A stretch of DNA of 64,000 nucleotides from Kuschelorhynchus macadamiae (GCA_030620095.1 JAUTXW010000143.1:372001-436000), one strand, 5' to 3'; positions 1 through 51,079 are shown, counted from the first letter of the stretch. Notes: generated from the letters alone by a model not told the origin. Numbers and translations are program-made.

Positions 1-635
1 TTTATAATCATCAAGAAGAAACCTCTGTATTAAAACAATATTATACTGGGTGTTTCATTTAAAGTAATGAAGTTGAAGCTAGTTTGTTAACTTTCCGATT
101 GTCATTTGCTTGTTTTTTTTTTGTAAATTCTAACGATTCTGATAAATACTAAACACTTTTGTATTTAAAATTTTTTGATAACTCATGCCATAAAGCCTCT
201 AGGGTATTATCTAATCAGATATTAACCAGACACCCTACTTCAAAATGCATAGGGCACAATTCATAACCTCTTTTTCTGAAGTCGGTTAAAAATAAGATTT
301 TTATAAAATATATCTCATTCAAAAACTTTTTTCCAGCTTGTAGACAGGGCTTATATTTAAATAACATATCGCAACAAATAACACAGCATCATAAATCCTG
401 CCATTCTGTCTTCAGTAAGTAAGTATTATGGTTACCAAAACTATTACCAAGTTTTGCATTTAATTAGAATACTTGTCAAGGACAGTTTCGCAATTTGGAT
501 GTTACGTTTCGTTAGGATAGGCTTCGCATATATTCAGCCTTTTCATGGATCTATATACAAGAGGTCAATTTCCTTGCGTGGATATGCTTTGATTTTTAAA
601 CAATAAAATATATCAAATAATCACACTAGTTTACC
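1..635. other. AT-rich stretch, nothing recognised
   Basis: I see no convincing reading frame, splice-linked exon, RNA gene or repeat here. It is ordinary AT-rich intergenic DNA up to the edge of the fold-back element. Confidence 0.5.
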
Positions 636-1501
636 CAGGGGTGATCCAACGAGGATGGAACAAAGCTATTTTCCAGGCGATAGAAATATTTATGTCAAAA
701 ATCAAGGTAACCATTCCATATATCCACAGAAAAACAAATTAATTGCTAACAAAATAATTATGACACAAAAATGACATACATTTTTTTGTTTGATCACATG
801 TTTCTACGTCAATTGTACCTAATACATTTTTTTTGCTATATTCACCAATTTTTGAAAGAATAAAATATGTCACCTTACAGTGTTGAATAATACCTTTCGT
901 TAAAGGTGAAAAATAGGTGTGATTACTTGTTGCCTTAATATGTCAACGCCTAGGTCTGTCATTATTAGCTAAACGTTGTCATTTCCATTTCCGCCATCGT
1001 CTTTATGCAAATAATAAAAATATTTTTTCAATGCCGAAAAAACGCCCAAAAAACTAGACAAATATATTCGTCTTTATTAAAGTAATGTATCAATGAATGC
1101 CATTCCACGGTCTTTTGTTCGAGCTTGCAAAGGCTCATGGCAAAAATGAAAACAACAACTTTTAACAAATAATACTACCTAGAGAGTGATATATTAAGAC
1201 AACAGGTAATCATACCTATTTTCACCTTTAACGTATTATTCAACACTGTAAGATGAAAAATTTTATTCTATCAAAAGATTGGTAAAAATAGCAAAAAAAA
1301 AATTGCATTAGGTAAATTTGGCGTAGAAAAACGTAATTTTTGTACGTCAAATCTAATGTCATAATTATTTTGTTTTGCGATTTGTTTTTCTGTGGACATT
1401 TTTTGATTATACTGTAATACAGGGGCTATCTTGGTTTTAGATATAAATGTTTCTATCGCCTGAAAAATGGCCTTGTTCCGTCCTCGTTGGATCACCCCAT
1501 A
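636..1501. repeat. Fold-back element with about 300-bp inverted arms
   Basis: The segment from about 638 to 940 (starting GGGGTGATCCAACGAGG) recurs as its reverse complement from about 1500 down to 1193. Arm identity is good but imperfect, with several short gaps, and weaker pairing continues inward to roughly 1000 and 1100. The spacer between the arms is only a few hundred bases. This is the layout of a fold-back transposable element or a tail-to-tail pair of a dispersed repeat. The right arm contains a 77-codon minus-strand frame (1271-1504) that the left arm does not preserve, so I do not treat it as a gene. No transposase is visible. Confidence 0.75.
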
Positions 1502-1785
1502 CAAATAATTAGTTCTATTCTGCGTTTTTTTTTACAGAACTGTGATTAGTCACCCTTTTAGATTAGATGCTATATCATCATTTATTATAGACAATGTTTG
1601 TGATCATCTCCCCTGCATTTAGCTATTATGATGTAAGTTCCCGAATTTAATTTGGTTTCTGACATTTACAAATTTATATGACGTTATTGGAAGCATTGCT
1701 TAATTCTAATAACAATTTCTTTGTAGCAAGGCTTTCTCTACAAATAACAAAAACAGCCATTGCCATAACGTCATTTATTGCTAAT
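1502..1785. other. Unassigned AT-rich spacer
   Basis: No feature recognised between the fold-back element and the Penelope-like element. Confidence 0.4.
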
Positions 1786-2148
1786 AATTATTTAAGATGT
1801 AAAAAAAAACAACTATCTTTTTCAAAACACTTCCACTATATTAGTTTACTAAAAACGTGACATGTTTCGCTAACACAGTAGCTTCTTAGGACGTTACATC
1901 TCGAATGAACAATTTAAAAAGTAAAACCATATCTTTATAACTAGGTGTAATAAAAAGATTTGGACTTTTTTTTAACAATATAAAATGGTCTGGGATTTTT
2001 TTTCTACAAGCCATAAACGAGAATAATCTAAAACTAAAATATATTTAATAAAGGTGACGTATTAAGTTCTACTTGGTCATTTAACAAGCGGTTTGATCGT
2101 TTGAGCTTATTTATTTCTAGAGACACCAGCAAATTTAGTGTATGACCC

Positions 2149-3183
2149 TTGTTTTCCTTGTGCAATATTTTAAAATTGTTATCAACAGCGCCGTCTTATA
2201 AATTATCAAAAAAACTCATAGACATTATTCAAACATCTACCGAATTTTCAGCAAAATATCAAATTAAAAACTCTTTAGACTTAGTTAATAAAATTAAAAA
2301 TATTCATTTACCAAGTAATGCGAAACTAATCTCGTTTGACGTTACTAATCTCTTCCCTAATATTCCTATTAAAGATACTATAAAACTAGTAGAAAATCTT
2401 TTGAACGGAAAATCAGTTAATTGTGTTAAAAAGCGAGAATTATTGTACTTATTTACCGAATGTTTGGTACCAAATTACTTTGAATTCAATAATAAACTTT
2501 ACACGAACACTGAAGGTTTAATTATGGGCAACCCATTAAGCCCCTTACTTGCTGAAATATTTTTGGATAGTCTAGAAAATCAAATTAATAAACACCCTAT
2601 TTTTAAACATTTCATATATTGGCACAGATATGTTGATGATGTTTTAACTTGTTTTACAGGAACTGAACGACAATTAAATATTTTTCTTGAATATATTAAT
2701 AACTTTCATCCTAATATAAAATTTACAATTGAAGTAGAATCTAACAGCAGCATAAATTTTCTAGATTTAACCATTAAAAGACTTAATAATAAACATGATT
2801 TTTATGTATATCATAAACCTTCACATACGGACACTACCATTCATAATTCCTCATGCCATCCAATGCAACATAAACTAGCCGCTATTCATAGTATGCTTCG
2901 TAGACTAATCTCTCTACCCCTTAGCAAAAGTAATTTTCAGACTGAGCTCAACATTATAAAACAAATCGCGATAAACAATGGATATTCTGTAAATATAATA
3001 GATAAAATTCTACAGAAAAAGCTATATAAAAAATCTATAAATATGGTTTATCCTAATTTCAATGAAAAGACAAATGCATATAAAGTTATATCATTTATAG
3101 GAGATCCAAGTTATAAAGTAGGTAAATTTCTTAACAGTTTAGATATTAGGATAGCGTATAAAACTAATAATTCTTTAAGTTGA
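2149..3183 (+). pseudogene. Penelope-like reverse transcriptase, 5' truncated
   Basis: The 344-residue frame carries the reverse transcriptase signature of Penelope-like elements. It has SFDVTNLFPNIP near 2335-2373, the GLIMGNPLSP block typical of this group near 2515-2545, and the catalytic YVDD at 2629-2640. The family uses target-primed reverse transcription with a C-terminal endonuclease. No convincing ATG context exists at the left end, where the frame runs straight out of the inverted arm, so the N-terminus has been lost. The frame stops at 3181-3183, exactly where the endonuclease continues in the next frame. A one-base shift has therefore split a formerly continuous polyprotein. Confidence 0.88.
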
Positions 3184-3529
3184 AAATAATAAAACGAAAT
3201 CTGACAAATTTAAACATTCAGGTGTATACCAACTAAATTATGAAGACTGTGACAAAACGTATATAGGTCAAACCGGCAGATATTTTGGTAAAAGAATAGA
3301 TGAATATTATAAATGCTTTATTAAGGAAAAGACCGAATCCAATTATGCTAATCACTTAACTGAGATGGACCATGCCTTTGATAACAATTTTAAAATATTG
3401 CACAAGGAAAGCAAGGGTTATGAACTAAATTTGCTCGAGTCACTAGAAATAAATAAGCTCAAACGATCAAACCGCTTGTTAAATGATCAAGTAGAACTTA
3501 ACACGTTACCCTTATTAAATATATTTTAG
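3182..3529 (+). pseudogene. GIY-YIG endonuclease domain of the Penelope-like element
   Basis: In the frame shifted by one base from the reverse transcriptase, the sequence encodes GVYQL followed by KTYIGQTGR (about 3221-3280), the GIY-YIG nuclease core. An LLESLEINKLKRSNRLLN helix lies near the C-terminus, and the frame stops at TAG 3527-3529. This domain nicks target DNA during insertion of Penelope-like elements. Its fusion downstream of a YVDD reverse transcriptase identifies the family firmly. The frame break between the domains argues against activity of this copy. Confidence 0.85.
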
Positions 3530-3778
3530 TTTTAGATTATTCTCGTTTATGGCTTGTAGGTAAAAAATCCCAGACAATTTTATATTATTAAAAAAAATTT
3601 CCAAATCTTTTTAGTACACCTAGTTCTAAAAATATGGTTTTACTCTTTAAATTGTTCATTCGAGATGTAACGTCTGAAGAAGCTACTGTGTTAGCGAAAC
3701 ACGTCACGTTTTCGGTAAACTAATATAATGGAAGTGTTTTGTAAAAAAAAGTTGTTTTTTTTTCATCTTATTATTATG

Positions 3779-5490
3779 GATTTTCACCGAGTATCGGCTG
3801 ACACAATCGTCATTTATTACATTAAAACTTCAGATCGATCTGTTGGCATTCACAAAAAAAGTAAATTCTCCTTTCTAATACTCCTCATATTCGTAGGGCA
3901 TGCAAAAAATTAGAATTATTCTATTGATTACATCTGTCTATTATCAAAGTGCAACAGAAACTACTCTGCCGATTTCACTTTATCTATGTGAGCCATTTTT
4001 TGAAATTCTAATGGTTAATTTTTTGGGTTATGGTGTCATTATACTGTGGAACTTTAACAACTTTTTACTGCTATCTCAATTAATATTTACAATAAGATGT
4101 CGGTAATATAGCGCACAGCATGTGCAGCACATATTCTGTGTGCTTTAGTAACGACATTTTGTATAAAAAAATATTTACAGTGGTAACGCGAAAGTTATGA
4201 TTTTTACATTAACAGATTCATGAGTGCAATAACCTTATTTTGTGCCCGGCCCAGGCTAATGCTCACTAAATTATTCAATGGCAGAGTTTCCTGGTTTGCC
4301 TGGCCGATTTTTGTAAACAATGCTGCATTTAATGAAATGTTATTAATCATAGACATAACGCCATGATTAAAGTAAATAAACTTATACTACTCGTAAGTGT
4401 GACGATGACAAAAATATCTATCCCCTTGTCGTGCCAGATTTTAGGCAACACTGTAAATTTATAATGACAGACTTCTTATCTTCTCGCTCTTGACATAATA
4501 TGTCAATAATATTTAGTAATATTAATATTTTTAAATCCATATATAAAAATCGTTTAAATGCCAATTCAAATTAAAATCTATTATCACAACGGACAAATTT
4601 AATAACATACATATATATTTTTTTTACATCATCTATAAAAAAGAATATCTAAGCTCGTTTATTTTTGTTTACTTTATTCTTAATTCAAAATAACTTACTA
4701 TAACTCTGGATTTTAAAATAATTTAACGTAAGAAATGTTTATTTTTAATGTCAAATATGTATAAAGAGATATGTATCCCTGTGTTTTTTGTAACTACATA
4801 CATCGGTTTTGCCTCAGAATTTATGAATTATGTATCTTAGAGAAAAAAGTGCAGTTATATAATTTTGCTTTCTAAAGAACGATAAAAATAGCAATTACCT
4901 GCAGTATTACTATCCCTTATAGTAATTAACAGTACATACAAATTAACAAAATATTACGAAGGATCAAGGTACGCCAAATAATACCGATAAATAAAAACAT
5001 TTTGACTTACCCGAGAAAAAAGACGGTAGGATTTATATAGTCCAAATTTTTGCACACTTTGCACTAACGCACCGTAATGTTCAGAAACTCGCACAACAAT
5101 TATCAAAAATAAGCCAAAAACTCACAAAAATCGCTCAAAAACAATATTTCGAATCAACGCAATACCATCTTATTTGATTTACGATTTTACTATTGCCAAT
5201 TTACAAAAATGCGACAGTGTTGCCCGTTTCTAAGCAATGACATTGCATTTAAATACAGAACAGGTTATTTGAACATTTATTTGTTGATAATAATTATATA
5301 TAGTTAATGAAATATTACAGAGATTAAGTATTACAGTAACTACCTTCAAATTTATTGTTTTTTTTTTCATAGACATTTTTATGTCTATGATTTTGTTATA
5401 TGTAAGACAACACTTCACAATAACATTTCGGACAACTAAATCAACTATAGATCAAACAAGTAATAATTTTGACAATGTTTGATTGTGTTC
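3779..5490. other. AT-rich stretch, no gene recognised
   Basis: There are several short open frames in this stretch, but none shows a known domain, a plausible splice context or similarity to other parts of the window. I see nothing that supports a gene. Confidence 0.4.
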
Positions 5491-5600
5491 AAATCAATAT
5501 AATTGCGTGTTCTTATGACTATGTTATTAATGCATTTACCATTTTAATAAAGCTTTCGTTATCGGAAAGAAATTCTTTGCAAGTTTTTCTAGGATTTTTT
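5491..5600 (+). repeat. Dispersed direct repeat, copy 1
   Basis: About 110 bp beginning ATCAATATAATTGCGT and running through ATGACTATGTTATTAATGCA matches 6236-6345 in the same orientation, with scattered substitutions. The two copies lie about 740 bp apart. The sequences diverge on both sides, so this is a local duplication or two copies of a small repeat. No function is evident. Confidence 0.7.
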
Positions 5601-6235
5601 TGGAAATATTTTATATTATCCAAAACTATTTGCAGATCGGCGCCACTACGTCGATCAGCATTTGAACAGCACATATCAATACTATTTTGTATGGACCATA
5701 CCTTAAAAATTTATTATTCACGCCTACTTAAAAAAAAGTACGGCGACACAAAAAGTACTTTATATGTGTTTATATATGACAAGTGATCCTTTTATAACAA
5801 AAAGAAACTTTAAATATATAAGATATACGAGATAACATAATAATATACGTTTTATTAAGAGTACCTACCTTGTTTATTATTGTTCCATTAAAACTAAAAC
5901 GTTATGTATGGTAGTAATTTATAAAATACAGTTAGTTAGTATTTATTGTTATATTTACAAAACAAAATAATCTATTAGCTTTTAATGATAAGCTCTTAAA
6001 AAAAAATAAAATTTAAAATGAAACCCAATATACATGAAAAAAAATATAAGATTTCATCCAACAAATGTTATACAGTCAGATAGGAGAACAGTGTTGCGGC
6101 TTCCGAAAATGTTAATGGTTTTTATACATATTGGTTTAGTTTTTTAATAAAGAAGAAAATGAAGCTTTGAAGAATTTGAGCTTGGTTTTTATTCGTTGTA
6201 TAGTTTTTGTCTTATAATTATCGCTCAACAATAAA

Positions 6236-6345
6236 AATCAATATAATTGCGTCTTCCTATGACTATGTTATTAATGCATTTTCCATTTTATTAAAGTTTT
6301 CGTTATCTGAAAGAAAATCTTTGTTAGCTCATCTAGGATAAAATC
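6236..6345 (+). repeat. Dispersed direct repeat, copy 2
   Basis: This is the partner of the repeat at 5491-5600. It shares the tracts ATCAATATAATTGCGT, ATGACTATGTTATTAATGCA and TCGTTATC with it. The flanks differ. Confidence 0.7.
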
Positions 6346-6726
6346 ACACATAAACTTTGGAGAAAAATTATAAATATTTATGAGCAGTATATAGCAAGCG
6401 ATAACTACTCTATGGAACTACTCCTTAATGGAACATTCAGATTTATAGTTAGTTATTAATATTGATTTATATGAAACCTAGAACAAGTAATAATTTAATT
6501 AACTACTTCCGGAGATTTGTACTAACATTCCTGCACCAAAAAGTATTTCCTGTGTAATCTGCTAGTATGGAGAAACAATTTTTAAAATTCATGAATTGGA
6601 AACTTACGTCCTATCAACTGAGAAGACGATAAATATAAAAAAAATATTAGTCCTAATGTTATTTTCATTCTACATACTGTTTTTAATCTACAAATTAATC
6701 ACAATTTGGAAATATATTAAAATATC
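6346..6726. other. Unassigned AT-rich sequence
   Basis: Nothing recognised. Confidence 0.35.
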
Positions 6727-6960
6727 CTAGATTACAAATAAAACGTTTTGTTACATTCATTTATTCACAATCAATGTCAAATGGTATTGGCAAGTACGTA
6801 AATGCCATTTGCTTCCTAGCTCATTCACATAAACAACAGAAAACTAGATTACAAATAAAACGTTTTGTTACATTCATTTATTCACAATCAATGTCAAATG
6901 GTATTAGCAAGTACGTAAATGCCATTTGCTTCCTAGCTCATTCACATAAACAACAGAAAA
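6727..6960 (+). repeat. Near-perfect 117-bp tandem duplication
   Basis: Two adjacent 117-bp units (6727-6843 and 6844-6960), each beginning CTAGATTACAAATAAAACG, differ at only one position that I could see (GGC versus AGC). The unit is 39 codons long, so an open frame passes through both copies and on to a stop near 7055. The frame has no recognisable domain, so I treat the duplication as a recent non-coding event rather than a gene. Confidence 0.9.
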
Positions 6961-7190
6961 AACGTTCTCTGCCTTGTATTGTAACTACTATTTCCCCCTC
7001 TAGTCCATGCCTTGAGGGGTCCCCGCCGCAGGTGAACCCTACGGTTATTCAATGATAAATCCCTGTGCACCTTGCGTCAGCTTTATGCTGCCGCCCCTGC
7101 CTACACACTTTGTGACAAACAAGCTATATCTCCTCTATATCAATCTATCTATCTCTATATCTACCAAAAGAACATTCTAAATCTTCGCCG
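6961..7190. other. GC-richer unique segment of unknown origin
   Basis: The stretch around 6990-7110 is clearly richer in G and C than its surroundings (for example GGGGTCCCCGCCGCAGG). It leads directly into a retrotransposon tail. It may be the upstream part of that retrotransposon, but I cannot identify a domain. Confidence 0.3.
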
Positions 7191-7400
7191 GACTTGATAC
7201 TCTATTACACCACCACAAGACAACGGACAAAAGTAACAGATACCATGAAACAAGCTAAGTGGAGATGGGCAGGCCGCGTACAGGATTGACAATGGACAAA
7301 ACAATGAACTAGAAGACAAATAACATGGAGACCCAGAGAAGATAAACAAAGCAAAAAAAGACTGGAGGAAGCTTACGCCGAAGAGAAAACGAGTTATTGC
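7191..7400 (+). mobile_element. C-terminal remnant of a non-LTR retrotransposon
   Basis: The + strand encodes a broken version of the tail common to many craniate and insect non-LTR retrotransposon polyproteins: TMKQAKWRWAGRV, then WTKQ, then TWRPREDKQSKKRLEEA. These correspond to the usual KWRWAGHVAR, W..RV and WRPREGKR.RGRP blocks after the reverse transcriptase domain. There are at least two in-frame stops within 60 codons and no reverse transcriptase motif upstream. Only a dead 3' fragment is present. Confidence 0.65.
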
Positions 7401-8880
7401 ATATAAACCAACTTTTTCTATTTAATTTGCATATTTCATCGGAGGTGGTAGAACTTTTAATATATTTCTTGTGACCTCCAAAATCAAAATATTCTCTTTT
7501 TATTATTATTAAATTATTTTGGTTTTCACATTTTTTTTAACCTATCGACTGGAGAGTAAGCGATATGGAATTAGTAGTACTACCAACACAATTTTCATTA
7601 TTACCTAAAGCTCCTTACGTGTGGCGTTGAAAATACAACTAGTAAAATCCACTTATTAGCGTAATTGTATTTAAATAAGTATGTCATTGAATAAATCTGG
7701 TTTAATATTTTTATTGCTATTAGAAACTTATGTAACATATAACAACTTTTGTCTTTATTTTCAATTTAAATGTTTTATTCGTCACTTTCTTCTTTGGGAT
7801 TTAATTATCATTTTTAAATACTTATGAATAATATTAAAAACGGATAGATAGAGACGAAGTAGTTATGAAACATACAATTAAAAAAAGAGTTTTTGCAGTA
7901 TATTTTTAAAATAATATAATTTTAAAGAATAATTATAAAATTATGAAAGGCGTAATTTTGCTTTGTGTTAAAAATCATATACTGCATAAAAATACCAGAT
8001 CATTGCGGCAACATATTCTAGGATTTTCAAATACTTAGTGGGAGTATTTTATGATTCGATTCTGTAAATGGTTTTATATCGCTCTATATTTTACAGCACA
8101 CAAGTTTCTATGGCGATATAGGGTTAAAGATTTGACTCCAATATTGATATTTTGTGTGTATGGTGCAGCTAACTCCAGAATTAAAAAACAGGAATTTAAA
8201 TTCTCTTAAAAAGTGAAATCGTTTGTTAAGCAGAGTAGTTAGTTGGAAATTGAGTTTTATTATTAGAGATTTCCTCATAGGTTGTATCAATTATAATAAT
8301 TATTACTCTTATAATTCCTCTTGATTATACTCCAGTACAGGTGATCCTGGAAAACTGATCGACGTAGAGATTCAAAAATTTTTCTATAAAGGTAAACGGC
8401 TTTGATATAACGTTCCGAAATATTCTTAGCAATACACTGTTGCCGGTTCTATACAAAACTGATGGAAATTATCATTATTTTAAAGGAACACCCTGTATCT
8501 TATCTAAATATTTTCCTACCTGTCTGTAGCCATTTTTCAGATATTAAGTAGTTTCTAATTGTTTTAACAAAAATATGCCCTCTATAAAATCTCAAACGCT
8601 GAGTATTATCAAGGATATGATAAATAGAACTTTTTATATTTTGCCTATACCTAGCTCTCCAAATCTTCGACCTATAAGCATTTATTTATAAGGCTTCCTA
8701 AAACATTTATCGTTTTTGTAGTAATATAATAACTATTATTTTTGAATCGCAATTTTAGCATAAAATAATAATTATCTACTGGAATACGAATTTACAGAAT
8801 TTATTTGCATTCCATGGGCAGTGAGGTAAAGTAATCGGTAGAATCTGCAAAGCACTGAATGAGCTTATCCAAATTTACTG
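7401..8880. other. AT-rich stretch, nothing recognised
   Basis: No coding potential or clear repeat was found. A short GGAACACCCTGTAT near 8485-8500 resembles the ends of insect Tc1/mariner elements, but I found no matching second terminus. Confidence 0.35.
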
Positions 8881-9700
8881 CAAATAAAGAAAATTTCTTA
8901 GTCCAATTATTTAAGAACTTGTGGTTGAATCTTAAAAGAACCATCAAATTTGTCCAGAGCCGTGTTTTCCAATGGAGAGAATAAAATTAACATTTTGACG
9001 TATTTCCATCGCGTCGTCTTCGATATGTAGGATCTGGGTGTAATACTCCTCAGTTCAAAGAATTTTTGAGAAACATTATACGCATGACTTTAAGTTTACC
9101 AGCGAGCTCTTAAGCCTGAAGATTATCTATCAATGGTCATATTTTGAAAAATATTATTAATACATGTGCAGGAAGGTCCAATTTTTGAAGTAAAATTATA
9201 TCGACTGATAAGTCAAAATTTCCAAGAGAGAGACTTTAAATCAACGGAATAACCTTTTCTGGGATAGTGGTTTCGGTATGCTATTGGACAATAAAGTGAG
9301 GTATGTAATACACGACGAGAAACTAAATTACAGAAAATACCAAGATATTTTAAGAATAACCGTCGAAGATTTTATAGACAGCCTTTCACTTGAAGATTAT
9401 CGAAACTAATGATATCAATTGAACGGAGGCCCCGTACATTGCACATCAGATGTAAGCATGGGCATGCAAAGAACTTTCGATCATAGATGATTTAGACGCA
9501 TGGGTCCGTGGGATTGGTCACCAAGGCCGCCTGATATAGTTCCAATAGATTTTTATTTATGACAATACTATAATATTTAAGTTTACAATAACTGATACAT
9601 TCTAAAGAGAAACTAGAATGATGTTAATACCTCCATTAATAAACTGTTTAGAAGTGGATGATCATCTTTTTAAATCTTTGCTTAATAAAACTTTATAGTG
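8881..9700 (+). mobile_element. Tc1/mariner-superfamily transposase relic (Tc3-like group)
   Basis: Broken + strand reading frames carry the end of the DDE domain of the insect Tc3-like group. FWDSGFGMLLDNKVRY lies near 9260-9305. LSLEDYRN is followed by NGGPVH near 9420-9440, which corresponds to the usual QDGAPPH block. GPWDWSPRPPDIVPIDFYL near 9505-9560 corresponds to the W..RSPDLTPLDFFLWG block. Stops and frameshifts are frequent, so this is an old inactive copy. I did not find convincing terminal inverted repeats. The same family recurs at 23950, 51184 and 53193. Confidence 0.75.
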
Positions 9701-9739
9701 ATGTTATAAAAAAGCCTATAAAATATGCTATGCTGCTGC

Positions 9740-9940
9740 AAAAAATATAATAGTAGGAATCCAATATGATGGAACAAAATGGCGCCCAATAAAAATATTT
9801 GAAAGGACAGTATATGTAACACATATATACTGTGACTATGTACTAAACTAAATTGGGTCACACTTCACTATTCCTAACTAATGGAAAAAAATCATAATAG
9901 GGGAAGTTCCGCTTAAAGGAAATGTACCGAATTTTTAATT
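9740..9940 (-). repeat. Family R repeat, isolated 5' end
   Basis: In reverse complement this segment reproduces the 5' end of the complex repeat seen whole at 15043, 18730 and 34083. It has the GGAACTTCC block, then AGGAATAGTGAAGTGTGACC, then the start of the first GCCATTTTGTTCC monomer. Only about 200 bp is present, so the copy is truncated. Confidence 0.8.
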
Positions 9941-12740
<2,800 letters not shown>

Positions 12741-13649
12741 CAATACTTTCGTTAGGAGGAATATATTTCATAATTAAAAATTGGTTCATTATTGTAAAAA
12801 TATCTGTGGAAATGACATCAAATACATTAGCTCTTGTAAATGACAACGTCTAATAAAGGTTAGCTGCTGTTCCTTACTGTATTTTTGTTGTGTTTTACGA
12901 CTAGCAATTTTAGACCACAAAATTTTTGAAGTGCTTCGATAACGGCTTTTTTGGACCGTCAACTATTGAAATATTGATAGATTGGTAGAGATATCCTTAA
13001 ATATTATTAGGGTTGTTTTGAACTATTTAAGATACTAGGCCCATTTAATATTTCATTTCATATTAAAATCACTAGTATTTCGACAGCTATATAAAAGCAG
13101 TCTAGTTCACAAACTCAAAATGGTGTTAATTCGTTCTACTGGTAGTAAAAATATGAGTGAAGGCTTACTGGATTCGGAATAATGTCTAGGTAAATGTGCA
13201 AAAGCTTCAAACCCGCATATAAACAATTTCAAAAGTTTTTAAGAAATTAAGATAAAAAAAGGAGTGTAGTTTTTTTGCATATAGCTCAGATACTAATAAC
13301 ATTTAAGACATTTTTGTAAAAAAAAATTAAAGGAGGAGGAATTTCCATTAAAACATTTCCATTTATATTTCAAGTCGTATTATTGTAATTATTATAATCA
13401 TTGTTATAATCTATTTGTTATTAATTATTGGAGGTAACAAAAAACTAAAAATTAACCCAACAGGTGCAGTGCCGACTTTCGTGTTTTCCTTTTACTTAAT
13501 TTTTTTTTTAATCTTAACATTGTTTTCGATCTAAATACAATACTCTATGCGTTGCGGGGGTTAAAGGGGTGTAAGTTACGTATTAGGATTTTTGTTACGC
13601 ATTTCTAAAGTAAATATCTATTGCTTGCTAGCTTGTTTTAACGTTTCCT
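12741..13649. other. Intergenic sequence with one dispersed repeat
   Basis: The part from about 13165 to 13300 matches 24855-24970 in the same orientation. Shared tracts include ATGTCTAGGTAAATGTG versus ACGTCTAGAAAAATGTG, followed by AAGCTTCAAACCCGCATATAAA-like sequence and a poly-A-rich tail. This is a short dispersed repeat of unknown class. The rest shows nothing recognisable. Confidence 0.5.
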
Positions 13650-14002
13650 TTCCGTCATGGCATTGACCAATCTAGAGGGGACTTACAGCTTAACGTCGGA
13701 AGCCAAGGTCTTCGGACACTTTCAACCCCTGCCTACACCCCACCCTTGAGCTATTAACTCTTGGGTTATGGTGTAACCTTCGATCTTTATCAAGTGACCT
13801 ACTGACTGACAAGTGTGTATCTGCATATGTGACGTCTGTAGTAGATACATCTTACACTTGCCTGTGTTGGATTTTATTACCATTAATATCGCCTGCAGAC
13901 TTAGAAAAGTCTTTATACACCCATCAGGATTCAAACCCGGCCCGCTGGAACTAACGTCAAAATGGCAAGTACGGTAGCTCACTGGACCACTTGCCGACAT
14001 CT
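13650..14002 (-). mobile_element. Probable tRNA-derived SINE
   Basis: Read on the minus strand from 14002, the sequence resembles a tRNA head. A box-A-like TGGTCCAGTGAGC (13977-13989) is followed about 40 nt later by a box-B-like GGTTTGAATCC (13927-13937), the spacing of an internal RNA polymerase III promoter. The region is GC-richer than its surroundings. A non-tRNA body follows toward 13650. I found no second full copy to define its ends. A decayed tRNA pseudogene is the main alternative. It lies about 215 bp upstream of the first coding exon of exp. Confidence 0.55.
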
Positions 14003-14229
14003 ATATATTTAAAACACTAAGCCAGATTTTCCAGTTTGTGAGAGAGTTTTACTGCACCAATTACATGATTTTTTTCAACACTATTTTTTGTGTTTTATTG
14101 CGTATTTTTTCTATAAATTTTTTTTCTTTTAATTCTTATTAGCGTCAATGGACCGTAAAAAATAAAGATTTTATACGATAAGTTTGATAATCTAACAAAG
14201 TGTTATGCATTTACAGGTCCCAATGAACG

Positions 14230-50433
<36,204 letters not shown>

Positions 50434-50923
50434 AAATAATATAAAACGTATCTTACAAAATTATATGAAATGAAAGGAGAAAACGTTTGTTGTGGGAGCT
50501 CTAACTTAAGAGGAAAACTAGAAAATATAGTGATAAAGAACGAAAACATGTAATGGTTTTTTTCATGAATGTCAATCTTATTCATGGGCCCTTATGCGCA
50601 ATACTGCCAAAGGGTCCCCAATTTGATCTTACTCTAGTATTAACTGCTAAGCTTATTTATGCTCTTTTGCAAAAATCAATCTGCTGTTAAAATGTCTTCG
50701 ATATTATAGCCAACTTTTATATGTATACAGGTAATTTCAATTGTAATTAATATAGTTAATTCACAATATTTTAATATACTGGTGGGCACCCCATACTTGT
50801 CGGTTTCTAGCTGCAAATCGGCAATTTCTTTTTAAATTTAATTAAACCGTATATATGGATTGAAAAAAAATATTTGGACGTATACCGAGTGCGCCAAAAA
50901 TATTGGCAAATAAAATATATACA
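50434..50923 (+). other. exp: Probable 3' untranslated region of exp
   Basis: This is sequence directly downstream of the stop codon, with no recognisable frame or repeat. The first good AATAAA lies at 50909-50914, just before a (TA)n tract. I infer that polyadenylation occurs near there, but no cleavage site can be seen. Confidence 0.45.
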
Positions 50924-50979
<56 letters not shown>

Positions 50980-51041
50980 CGTCATAAATTAAACGTATAT
51001 ATACCACTATTGTTTCAATATAGACCCAAGAAATATTTTCG

Positions 51042-51079
<38 letters not shown>

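Larger units (their letters stand above)
1786..3778 (+). mobile_element. Penelope-like element with inverted terminal arms
   Basis: A truncated reverse transcriptase (2149-3183) and a GIY-YIG endonuclease (3182-3529) sit between two long inverted arms, about 1786-2129 and 3458-3778. The arms share the reverse-complement matched tracts around TTTCGCTAACACAGTAGCTTC and GCCATAAACGAGAATAATCT. The left arm also contains, in antisense, the last 20 or so codons of the endonuclease frame plus the 3' non-coding tail. The left arm is therefore an inverted, truncated copy of the element's own 3' end. Penelope-like elements are known for such pseudo-LTR structures in direct or inverted order. The N-terminal part of the reverse transcriptase is missing, so the copy is incomplete. 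Confidence 0.85.

Noticed and set aside
4960..5060. Minus-strand TATATAAATCC with a GGTAAGT donor-like site, a possible promoter and first exon
   Set aside because: No linked downstream exon or coding sequence could be found, and such short motifs are common by chance in AT-rich DNA.
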